Below the pieces are notes generated by a model. That model had not been told where the DNA came from. It saw only the letters and a list, made by a program, of their open reading frames with translations, and did not search any database. Of a stretch of 64,000 bases of DNA, positions 1 to 22,393 are shown piece by piece. Source of the DNA: Atriophallophorus winterbourni (lineage: Eukaryota > Platyhelminthes > Trematoda > Plagiorchiida > Microphallidae); the NCBI GenBank assembly GCA_013407085.1, contig JACCGJ010008407.1:1-64000 (forward strand), written 5' to 3'. Both the position numbers and the translations under genes were made by a program. How positions within the stretch are numbered: the first letter of the stretch is position 1; each line of letters starts with the position of its first letter.

Positions 1-1429
1 GATGGCATAAGTAGCGGTTGTTCTCTCAAAATATCTTCCAGTACATGGGAATTAGCGCACATCTTTTTCTGCCGGTTGATTGCCTGAGAAAACTCATTCC
101 AACTACGCGCTTGGTCGTGATTATTTCCAATGATCAATCTGCTTGGTGCTTTTTATCGGAATTTTATTTTCCGCCACGTGTGTTTACCGTAATGTGAACG
201 TGGTCAGCGCTTTTTGTTCACCTGGTCGCTTTCAATCGTTCAATTGTATTCATTTCACATTTCGCGTCCGATTGATCCCCTTATCTCAGCTAAATTAAGC
301 CATGGACTAACTTGTTACATTTCCCTTTCGCGCGCGATCCTGCAGCAACACACACACACACACCTCGTTTCTGGATAATTTGTACCCGACATCCTCCTAT
401 CGCACAATTGAAGTTTTCACTTTCAACTCGCGCGCGTTTTATTCACGTATAATTAGCCACGTGTACAATCAAACACATTCCATAATGTTGTCCGAATGTT
501 TGGAATGTCCGATTGATTCCCCAGTGTGTTTCATGTTCGCTGCCCTGGTGTTTGGGATTCTATCTGTTTAGTTGTGTTGTAGACATCACGTATCTGCTAC
601 TTATAATCGAATATCTACGCTAGCTATGAACCTCGATGGTAGTTGCGATACACAACAGTTACGGCGGTACTATGCTCGGACCATGTTTTCATTTGTGCAC
701 AAGTACTATTGCGTTCGGGTGGGAATTGTTAATAGTGCGGTGCTTTGTGTTGCATGCTTAAATTGAGCTTTACCGGTAATGGGTTGCAGTCTTACTGATG
801 CTGCATCTACACCTTGATAACGTGACAGCAACAGGACCTATGTGCACTCCATCCAACTTTGCCACCACTTGTCACTTGAAAATGTGCTCGCGTTTGACCC
901 AATGCAATGTCCAGATGCTTATAAAAATTGCTTCATTCAAAAACCTCCGTTGCATGTATTTCCATCACACACCTCACTGCCCGTTTCGAACTGATTGCAT
1001 CCATCAGTTAGGGACATTAGGATCAAGGTCCGCATGCATTGAAACAGTGGAGAAATGGTATACAAGGTCTGATATTGTAAGCCCCTGTTGGATAAGGTTA
1101 GCTTCAACAAATCTTTTCAAACACGTGCCCACGCACATGTAGATTGGGTTAAACCTATGGGCCTCGTACGTTTAATAACCTTTCCAGTGGATGCAATCTT
1201 ATCTGGTAATTTGCTGCAACGAGCTCTGTAGACCTTAAATTAAACGCAAAAGCCAAAGCGTCTACATCTACATGTACATCTCACGGAGCTTCATGAATAG
1301 AACAGTTACCAGAGGATGTTTAAAAGAAGGTTTCCAGCAATGCACTTTTTCGATTCGAAACGTTGATTAAATTTATTTTTATTGTGCCTCGCAGCTGGAC
1401 AGTGGCTACTTAGTAGTGATGCTGAAACC
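1..1429. other. non-coding stretch, probably PKC intron; (AC)8 microsatellite
   Basis: No coding region is recognisable. The short ORFs here have no family signature and uneven composition. A dinucleotide run (AC)8 lies at about 348-363. Since the next recognised exon (2622) starts in the middle of a kinase domain, this stretch is inferred to lie inside the upstream PKC intron. Confidence 0.5.
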
Positions 1430-2085
1430 TTGTAGTATGGATTAGTGGAAATTTTAAGAGCAAAGCTAACTGTCGGAGTGTATATCGACAGGCCCGCAGG
1501 TTGTTAGGTATCAGTTGAAGAATATTAGGAAGATTCTCGCTAGTAATGTTACCACGAATAACGAATGTCTACCTTCGAGCTACGACGGAGTAAGTGTTAC
1601 TGGTCTATGCTCCTTGGCTGCGAAAAGATATTGCTATTTACGATGAAATCTATCACAGAGGGGCAACATTGGTGATGGGTCTTCGCAATGTTCCGTACAC
1701 GGCGTCTGGGTCTATGTGATTTTACCCAAAGCAGGATACGGCGCGATATTATTTTCATCTAAAAGTTATGCCTTGTTTTAAGAGTGTGGTGATTTATAGA
1801 CATGCGGGCATATCATTTCCCTGTACATCCCGAGTTTAAGTCTTGATTGTCAGCGCCATTTCGCTATACGTACTTTATTTTTCTGGAATCCCCTACCTCA
1901 ACGTGTGCCGGACTCTCCGTTCATGGCGATATTTAAAACGAAATTAGACTTACGTATGAAATCGAACATCATTCGTGATCCGTAAATTAGATATACCCTT
2001 TATATACTATTATTTTTCGCATTTTCATTCAAATCCTGTGGTGTTGTAAATTTTCCGCTTTTTAAATATAAATACTTTAATCCAT
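1430..2085 (+). mobile_element. decayed 3' end of a CR1-type LINE (family A)
   Basis: In shifting frames the + strand reads the C-terminal part of CR1 ORF2: SGNFKSKANCRSVYRQARRL near 1447, then APWL, EIYHRGATLVMGLRNVPY and later FSGIPYLNVC. The same order is found in the better copy at 21620-22393 (GSLK..VIYKRASKLLG, IYHRATKLVRGFRDLTY, RVCFLWNALP). The last ~60 bases (TCCTGTGGTGTTGTAAA ... CTTTTTAAATATAAATACTTTAA) resemble the 3' UTR shared by the other A copies, so the element keeps its 3' end and is truncated at the 5' side. Many stops and frameshifts show it is old. It is in the same direction as PKC and lies in its intron. Confidence 0.7.
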
Positions 2086-2582
2086 AGGCCTCTAGGTGGT
2101 ACAATCACATCATTCATTGAGTTATACTTGCTGCCCTTCGGGCGTCAACAGTGCTACTCGTACCAGGGATTTCTGTGGATAGATATCAGGCAAACTTTGT
2201 CTCAACTAACTGCCTTGTAGTGTTGGCTTAACCTTATGCCAGCCTCCTGCTTCGGCCTTGGCAACCGCGTACAAGCATCTATGAAAATACAGGTATAAAG
2301 ATGGATTATGTGCTCTCTTGCTCTCTACTTTTTGCTCCTTGAGTAGCGGGATATTGTCGCAGGAACACAAAAGTTTACTGTATTGCCAATTATCTGCCCA
2401 GTCGGTTCAGGTTATTCGCGGTTAACGAGCCGCTGAAACTCACTTCATTCGTTCACTTTAATGTATCGTCATCCCCCCTCTAACTCTCGGCTGGTTCAGT
2501 CCTCGCAATCGATTGTTTTGCTGCCTCGGACACCTTTGTTTATTTGGAGCTGTTTTCAACCTCGGATGATTGTTGTTGTTGA

Positions 2583-14327
<11,745 letters not shown>

Positions 14328-15363
14328 ATGCTTTCTTCGGTCGCTGGATACTCCTTTTTTCATTCCTTGTACTTTTACGTCATCCTCATTGCTGTGTATT
14401 TCTAACTATACCGAATGTGTCCATCTGATAGCAGACAAGCAGTGATTTTATTGGTTGAAATGTTTCGCGCCTGTGATTTTTTTCCGTTTCGCCGATCAAC
14501 TTTTTCTTTCATTTGTTTCGTTTTCCTTTGAATGAACCTCTGACCCGACCGCTACCATTCATTCCGTGTGCTGTTTTTAATCTGCGGTAACCGTCACTAA
14601 CCCACCCCGGGGGTGTTCCATCAAAAAGAAATGCATTTACGCTGCTTTTGATTGTCTCATTTATTTTGGTGAAACATGTAAAAAAAATTTCCGTATAACG
14701 TATCTATGATTCATCTTCTATTACCTTGTGTGTTCTGTCTATCGTGTGCGTTTCTGTAAATAACGACAAACAATCAACTCGTATTGTCGCATTTCTTTAA
14801 ACACGTTTTGGCAATCCACGTTTTTGCTTTCTTCCCCGATTTTTTAACCATGCTTTTGCCTGATCTGATTTTTTTTATCAATGTCGTTTTGACTTGTAGC
14901 GTTTTCTTTGTTTTCTAGTCATCCATGCAGTCGTGCGATTGTTTTTGTTTTGTCTCACTGCTTCTTCACTGATTTCTCTTTCTTATTACATCATTAATAA
15001 TGTTTATTTGCATTTGTTGTTGTTCTTGTTGTTGTTTGGGCATAATGTGGACGGTGTGCAGTATACCGGTGAAGAGTGCCAAGCAAATTATCTTGGATGA
15101 CTTGCAGAGCCACCTTAAAGTAAAATTGTAGCACAGGAGGCGTCAAAAGCCCGACGGCCACAGTCTTAGACTCAACTGGAACAGATTGAGGACAGCATTC
15201 GTTATTGAACGGTGCAATCCACCAAAGTCGCTCCAACGAGCCCCATATGTCGTGTGCTCGGGTGTTACCTGTTGATTAAACGTAGCTGACGTTGTGTGGG
15301 CAGTGAATCGTGACCCAATAGATATACTAACCTATAAGTTGAGCCGAGTATACTCACAATAAA
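14328..15363 (+). promoter_or_regulatory. PKC 3' UTR / downstream region with AATAAA at 15358-15363
   Basis: The sequence is T-rich without coding signature. The first AATAAA after the stop is at 15358-15363, which would give a ~1.05-kb 3' UTR. The stretch 15247-15386 begins TGTCGTGTGCTCGG and holds this signal, so it could instead be a decayed solo LTR. No second copy in the window confirms that. Confidence 0.35.
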
Positions 15364-15564
15364 GGGACTTGAGTACTAGAAACGTGTTTTGACATCGGTT
15401 AACCTCACTCCGTTCCATTAATTTGTTTGCTTTTCTCTCGTGGAACTCCAATGAGATGAGATGCTATCCATATGCCCTGGCACATATGCCCCAGCACATG
15501 GCCCTCACATTTAGAAAAAGAGATGCATGCATCTGCAGGATCTGATTATCTTGAAATAATATAA

Positions 15565-15805
15565 CATTTCACAAACCTTGGTACAACTATTGTGGATAAC
15601 ATCTCACCAAAATTAATAATCGGATTGGCAGAACAGCTGTCTTCTTGTTTGGTTTGAACTTTCGCATACCGACCGTGCGTACGCAATGCTTTATTTCATG
15701 GCAGTCAAACCTGGAACATACACGCAAAACACCAGTGGATTCTGAATGTTTTCCGTTTTCAGAGTATCCGTCACATGGTGAACAAATCGTGGATAGACGT
15801 TAAAA
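15565..15805 (+). mobile_element. LINE family B fragment (post-RT region)
   Basis: TTTCACAAACCTTGGTACAA and GGCAGAACAGCTGTCTTCTT followed by GTGGATAGACGT align with family B positions 10370-10640 and 53605-53810 (HFTYLGTTIAD, RAAVILSRLNS). It is short and decayed. Confidence 0.65.
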
Positions 15806-17374
15806 AAGAGAATAAGATTGCAACTCCAACTTCCCGATTTAAAAATCGTCGAAATCCGAAATTACTGCAGAAACCATTACGTTTACCCCATATATTCTTT
15901 GCCTACTTCACGTATTTGTCGTTCAACATTTGTTAGCTGGTGTGATGTGAGAATCAGTGGTTGGTTGAATCGAAAACCCGTTAAACCAAATATTCCACTC
16001 TCGGGTTAATATTCCCGTTTGTTGTCACCGTCTCCATGTGCGCCATAAATGATCATCGAATAATTGCCACCCGTTTGGAGTTACACTTTTGTCCATTTTC
16101 GTGTTAAAATTAACCCGGGCCTTGAGGACGCATGATTACTACGATGCCGACACATTGCGTGGCAATTTCGCTTTGTATTGCACGTCGGGCGACAACAGCG
16201 CATTCGTTGTTCCGCTTCCTTTTGAAATCGATCAAATGCCGCTTTGATGGGGCCAAAATATCTATCGTAAAGTATTAACTACTGTCCGTGTTACACTCGG
16301 CACAGGAATTGAACATAAAATGTGACCACCGGGGACCAGGGTTTATAATCGGTAGTCGTTTGAGACCTGCTAACATTTTATCAGTGTCTTTTCAGTCAGA
16401 TTTCACCCATATACGCTGTTTCAGACAGTCAAATTCCATTATAAGCTAATGTGGGTGAGTGTGGACTTGGCTTTGTATGTTGATTATAGTTCTCGTATCC
16501 AGAACGCGTTCTTCCAAACGAGCTTGCTTCCATGGTTGTAATAGTTTTGTCTTGTCAGTTAGGAATAAGTGGAATTGATCGATTAATCCGTGTTTTGTAA
16601 AAAAAATATGTAGTCTGGTAGTGACAACAAACTTATAATCGGCGCTTGCAGACTTGAAATTTCTTCTTACAAAACGAATGTTGCAATGTAAGTTTTAGTA
16701 GTTAGGTTCGATCAACCTTGGTTCTATGTTACTCAGCTGAAGTCTCAAATGTAAATCTTATGTGAATTTTCACCAGTTTCAAGGTTCAGCGAATTTAATC
16801 GCGCTATTTCTACAATCAAAAGCACATTATTTTCATAAACAAACGGTGGTCTGACCTTTGGGTGTGCCAATCGAGACTCACGATTTTTGTAAACGAGAAT
16901 ATTGTTTTACCATACTTCTTGACCGTTTGTTGATGCTGATCTGCTTTGCAGCATCTCGACTATTGATTTTTATTTCAAGCAATATTTTACGTGAACGTAA
17001 GATCTGATTCCGGTGTATCTTTCCCACAACGTCCGCAGCAATATTAAATATTTGGTGCACGTGTCTTCTATTCAATCGTCGAAAATAGCGGTCACTCTTT
17101 ATTGGCGTTAAAACGACGCAGTACATTGTGTCCAACGAGAGTAATTGACGGCCAGTTCTAGCTACGCTGTAAATCCATTGTCCATATATTTTTTACAAAC
17201 ATCCTTGCACCGAAAATGCGGTCAAACTTAGAATCTCGCTTAATTTTTCATAGAAACATCACCTTTAGTGTACGGAACTCTAGCAAGATATTGGGAACAT
17301 GCCCTGTAGGCCAGCTTTGCTCATAGCTCCAACAGCACATGTTACTTTGTACATCCACAATTTGTTCCACGAGC
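15806..17374. other. intergenic, nothing recognised
   Basis: No ORF with family features. A weak CGGGTTAAT/ATTAACCCG pair ~105 bp apart (about 16003 and 16108) was noted but has no target duplication. Confidence 0.5.
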
Positions 17375-17790
17375 TGTGTAAATACAAAGCATTCAGCTTC
17401 CGCTCGTGTTTTTCTTGAGTAATTCAGGATTCGCTACAATTCAGTGAGGCACACGTTGTATTCCATCATTCTTGTTGCCACAGTCAGCTTGCGGTTGCTT
17501 TAGAAACAGAAATTCAGACGGGAAAAATTGACAGTTGCTCTGGCAACCCTCTTATTAATCTTAATGTGAGGACTATTAGAAATACTTGAAAAGAGTTATA
17601 TACAGTGGTTTAAGCTGACCATGTTCAACAGGGAGTAACAACAGTTCATTGATCCAAAAAATTTAACTTTTTTTGCCGTTTGGCAATTCAAGATGTTTGT
17701 GGACGAAAAGCAGTCCGTTAGTCACTGAAGCTGTTTTGGATCATGAGTGTTGATAGCTGCAATATTGGCAAGCAATATTTCACGCGTTAG
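17375..17790 (-). mobile_element. LINE family B fragment, reverse orientation
   Basis: AAAGCATTCAGCTTCCGCTC, CAGTCAGCTTGCGGTTGC and GACAGTTGCTCTGGCAA parallel 50765-51150 in the same orientation, that is, the region after the RT core read on the - strand. It is heavily decayed. Confidence 0.6.
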
Positions 17791-17921
17791 AGGTTGCTTA
17801 CCTTCACAATATGTACCATCTCGTCCTAAACGTCTGATTCAGTAGAAATGTGCGAAAATTCCGAAATTGTGGAAACAAGAACAATTGAGAAATTTTATTC
17901 TGTCAATCAATTTAACATAAA

Positions 17922-17995
17922 GCATAGGGTATAAAAAGAGAATTTTTCTAGAAGACGATGGTCTTCTAGAAAAATTCTCTTTTTATACCCTATGC
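17922..17995. repeat. perfect 35-bp inverted repeat with 4-bp loop
   Basis: Left arm 17922-17956 (starts GCATAGGGTATAAAAAGAG) and right arm 17961-17995 are exact reverse complements around the loop GATG. A transcript would form an uninterrupted 35-bp hairpin. Perfect pairing inside decayed DNA means a very recent origin, selection on the structure, or an assembly/read fold-back artefact. Confidence 0.95.
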
Positions 17996-19697
17996 GCCCT
18001 AGCGGAGTAACCAAAACGCTGAACAATTTTCGGCCTCAATTATTCTCGTTATTGTGTCTAGGTCGCCGATAGTGCTTGTAAGAAGCGGGCGCTGTGTCCC
18101 AGATTTGAGAATTCTAATACACATTCTGACACATAGCTCTTCACTTTGAAAGTGAAATGAAATTGGTGTTGTTATCAGCTGATGTACACTATGATGGCCG
18201 GCTAGTTGATTCCCATTAATGGAGTATCTTTGCACGCTGTGCCTGACGAGCATACGATTTGAGGAACTATAGCACTCAGGAACCATTCAGACGAAGTTAT
18301 GCTCAGCAAAGCGGTATGTTCGTTCAAATGGTGAAAGGATACATGTGAGCTAATTTTTTAAGACTAAAATTCTGTAAACTGCTTGTTGGACCGATTGTTG
18401 TAGAACATCGTTCTGTTTTCGCCATTGCGTACGAAATTTTAACACCCTTAATATTGGCTTAGCCATCCGTAAATGCCTATAAAAGACTCAGATGATGATG
18501 ATGATGATGATGAATGTTGAACTGAATTCAGATTGTATGCGTACTTAGCGCGCGAATATACTTCCAAGAGAAATAATTGCGTTAAATATCGAAGCGTGGT
18601 GGAGTAGCCAACATTTGTGAAAGTATACGTGTTCGTATAAGCTGCTTACGTTTGGAAAATGGCCGATTTTGGGCGTATAGAATTTTAAGTCAACGTGAGG
18701 TGACACTGTTTGCGCCACTGTCTCGCTCGTGGAACTGTAAATTCCCGCATTATGAGACAGGTTTTTTTACGGTGTTTAATTCCGTTGCGGGGTCCAATAC
18801 ACATTCCGCAGCCATGTTACCCATGATTAAATTTATTATTTCCATAACAGAACGCAATTATTAGTTGACCATTCGGAGTAAATTTTGAGCAGAAACTCCT
18901 AAATACTCTTTTAGCAGACCAAGCGTACGGTGTACTTTATTATAAAGTTCGGAACGTTATAATATACCCAGACACCGAAATCTTTCTTAATGATTTTCCA
19001 TACGAGATCTTGGCTGTCAATCGGTTAAGTAAGTCACTGTGTTTTTTCCAACGAATATATTTTACACTTTTGAGGATTAAAAGACAACTCTTTTGCGTTT
19101 GATCTGTGGTAAAGCATTCTCATGTCCCGTTACAATGCGTTACAGTCGACTGATCTGACACACTTTGATATACTAATATCATCAGCAAAGCTTAGCAACT
19201 TTCAACTGATTTACTTCACTATCTAATTTATATTCATCAAGAAGATAAATAATGTAATCACAGCGTTATGCAGAACTTCACTCTTAACATCACATTTTTG
19301 AAGTTTTGAGGAATTTCACAAGGTTCCAAAAGGGTATACTTCAGAGCGAAATGAACTTAGTATGTCCACATGGAAGGATATAATGACATTCAACAGTGCT
19401 TGAGACATTCGAAATGTTTTCTATCACACTTATTCGTTTTGGAGGAATGGTCGACTGGACATGGTCTTTTGAGCTCGGCTGTGAAAACTCGATCGAACGA
19501 CACTGCAAAATAATGTTCGTATACTACTGATAACTAGATGCCATGTCAATCTTACGGGGCGAAATCTAGTCTGGTGAAGCTTCCGTTCCGCACACGTTAA
19601 TGAATAATTTGTAGCATGTTATGCGTTGTATTATCTCTCAGTAATACATTCTTCTTGTCAGCGGTTAGAAGAATATGCTGGTAAAACAAATATAGAC
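17996..19697. other. intergenic; (GAT)n microsatellite at 18491-18512
   Basis: No gene recognised. The only simple-sequence feature is the trinucleotide run (GAT)7. Confidence 0.5.
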
Positions 19698-19829
19698 CTG
19701 ACAATAACGAATACTTCGCTTTGGGATTTAAAGCGAAGCGAAGTTGCGAAGCGAAGGGCAGTTAGGGCACTTCGAAAATTCGCTTCGCACTTCGCTTCGC
19801 TCCAATAAAGTGACATTCGTTATTGTCTG
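19698..19829. mobile_element. hAT-like MITE with 8-bp target duplication
   Basis: The terminal inverted repeats are 15 bp with one mismatch: CTGACAATAACGAAT on the left and CAGACAATAACGAAT read inward from the right. The interior carries inverted GCGAAGCGAAG blocks, so the 132-bp element folds on itself. It is flanked by ATATAGAC at 19690-19697 and 19830-19837. An 8-bp duplication and a CAG-type terminus fit the hAT superfamily. No transposase is encoded, so it is non-autonomous. Confidence 0.8.
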
Positions 19830-19837
19830 ATATAGAC

Positions 19838-21450
19838 AGTTTTCCTAAAACTCTTACGTAAACCATCCAAGATTGAAAGAGTGCTTATATTGAAATTTGG
19901 TGAGGACAATTGTCGGACTATCACTAAAAGCGTCTATGTATGAAGGACGATCGTTGTAACAGGGTTACTGATACACTATAGACCAAGGGTTCAAATAAAA
20001 TTATTTTTGTCTTTACATGGCTCGAATATATTTAGTAGGCTTTTTCAATAAGCACAGTGAACTCCATAAAGTCGAAATTATTTGGAATAAATCACTTTAG
20101 AAAAGAATGTGTAATCGTATCTTTTTTAACATTTAAACTTCTGGTACCCGCATCCATAGTCTGACATTTAAGTTGTTGATGGCAATTGGCCTTCTTACGT
20201 CTCTGATGTACACTATATTCTCACGAAATCCCGAAAACATAGACTGTACATTTTCGGTGCCCAGATTTATAGCTGGTCACTTTGAATATGCAATCTTTTC
20301 TGCTTGCGTGGAAAAATACCATATAATTTTCGGTTGGTTTTCAATCTACTCCACCAACTGAAAATTGCTAAAATTAGCGATACGGAAATTTATCAGCTGG
20401 GGGAACTTGTAGAACTATCCCACATACGCAGTCTGAAGATATTTTCCATCGTAGAATACCTCGCAAATTCTAATTAGGTAACAGTTATCTGATGCTCTCT
20501 GTGTCGTTTCCCACAAGCGTTAAAGGAAAGTTCATTGATTCACTAGAATGTGCTTCAAGAGAGTTCAACATGTAAAACAAACTGTTGCGCCAGCATTAGC
20601 CGCTTTTTATTCATGACCTAATGCTGCGCTTTGATCCTATTGTCACGCAGCTGCACATGTGATCGTGTAGGCGAATGAGGGTAAATAACGGAGTCAGGTC
20701 AATCTAGTTCGAATGGCGTTTCATTTTCTAACGTCTATTACGCTGTTCGCACAGGCTCCAAGGACACTTGATAGAATGTTAACTACATCAACCCAGGCGG
20801 TTCACACCCACTTGTCTATCGTGTGCCAATTCTCCCTTAAGGTCAAAATGTCCATTGTTAATCACATTCACCCTCGAATTTCACAATACAAGAGAACACC
20901 GATGAGGCAACTCGTTTATTGCGCACATGACGAAAATAAAACTCTAGCCTTTTTATGTAGGCAAACCAGGTTAACATACACTGTCCTCGATTACTCTGTA
21001 CGGTTGTCAATTGGATTTGTTTTTTAAACCGATTTCGTGTCATCCTCACTACGTTAGACCCGTTTGACCGAACTTGACGTATTGCATATCTTTGAATAGC
21101 AGTTAGCGGTGTCCACCAAAACATATTTTCAAATATGTTATCATGTAACCTGTTCGCAAGCAATTCCTCCGAAATCTGACAGCTTCCTGGTTTGCGCCTG
21201 TTGTTGTAGAACTTTCCGGCGTTTCCTGTCCCTGTGTTCTCGTTTTCGCAGGATGTTACACAGCCCAGGCTATTTTTCGAGTGCTATCCGCTCCGATTAT
21301 TAAATATGTGGTGTAACATGCAGATTGAGCACATTTATTTCCAAAGTGAAACCGCAGCAGAGTTCCCTACAGCGAGCTCTCCTTTGAATGCCGCGTATGT
21401 TACGTCAGCACAATCAAGCATGACACATCCATCGACCAACAATTCATCGT
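19838..21450. other. intergenic, nothing recognised
   Basis: AT-rich without recognisable coding or repeat content. The 104-codon ORF at 20713-21027 shows no family features. Confidence 0.45.
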
Positions 21451-21454
21451 TTCA

Positions 21455-21615
21455 AAGTTGTAATGGTCTAAAAAGCATTTAGCTTAACAATAACCATAGG
21501 ATGGAGTTATGAGTTATATACAATAAAAAAGAAGAACAGGGAAACTCATGTAGTGTAAATTGTATCAAAATTAGGGTTTTCTATCAAGTATTGGTCCAAA
21601 TTAGCTTTGGATGCG
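21455..21615 (-). mobile_element. CR1 family A, 3' UTR remnant
   Basis: AATGGTCTAAAAAGC ... TAACAATAACCATAGGATGG is the reverse of the 3' end shared with the A copies ending at 22393, 57995 and 59781. Only the non-coding 3' end remains, a typical extremely 5'-truncated insertion. Confidence 0.65.
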
Positions 21616-21619
21616 AATA

Positions 21620-22393
21620 AAATCAACTGCAGACTGCGTAAAACTGCAAAGTGATTTAGATGCACTACACGAATGGTCAGTTAGAAATAAACTGCCGTTC
21701 AATTTTCAAAAATGCAAGTTACTGCAAATCGGTAAGCCCTTCAGTACGAATATCACTTTGGGCAGACGATTTTGAGCTGGACCGAATCGGAGAAGGATCT
21801 TGGAGTCTGGATATGTGGCAGCCTAAAGAACAGCGTGCATTGTGAGGTCATTTACAAGCGTGCTTCAAAACTTCTAGGTATGCTTCGACGGATCTTCAGA
21901 ACCTTTACGCCTGTAACGTTGCCAAGAATCATGAAGACCTACTTAATTCCCACAATGGAACACGCATCGCAAGCATGGACTCCGTGGATGAAAAAAGATA
22001 TATTCTTGCTTGACAGGATATATCATCGTGCAACTAAACTCGTGCGTGGTTTTCGAGACCTTACATACGAGGAAAGGTTGAAAAAGCTAAAGCTCCCCAC
22101 TCCCCTTCAACGTAGACTTCGAAGTGACGTTATCATTACTTACAAGATATTGAATACTCCAGATCATCCACTCAAACATTTGTTCAAATACCGTGAATCA
22201 GGAATTACACGTAGCCACTCAGCGGCACTACAAATTCCCCATTCCCGTACTAATTGTCGCCGATATTTCTATTCGGTACGAGTCTGTTTCCTGTGGAATG
22301 CCCTTCCCGAAGCAATTATCACCTCTCCCTGTATCCAAACATTCACTCGAACCTTGGACACTTATTTGTTACATATCGATTTGACGATTCAAG
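21620..22393 (+). mobile_element. CR1 family A, 5'-truncated copy (RT thumb and C-terminal domain)
   Basis: It starts near DLDALHEWSVRNKLPFNF, then after a frameshift reads SEKDLGVWICGSLKNSVHCE, FTPVTLPRIMKTYLIPTMEH, LDRIYHRATKLVRGFRDLTY and IPHSRTNCRRYFYSVRVCFL, ending at HIDL. These are the conserved C-terminal blocks of CR1 ORF2. The frame from 21772 is open for 215 codons, so this copy is younger than the one at 1430. It runs directly into the reversed 3' tail of the next element. Confidence 0.85.

Noticed and set aside
380..1142. Three consecutive + strand ORFs (63-114 codons)
   Set aside because: No family motif, no splice context matching PKC, and composition typical of chance openings.
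16003..16120. Possible small inverted-repeat element (CGGGTTAAT / ATTAACCCG)
   Set aside because: Only 9-bp arms and no target duplication.
17999..18286. 95-codon - strand ORF next to the palindrome
   Set aside because: Shares only a few residues (AFWLL) with 29440-29480; not enough to define a gene or repeat.
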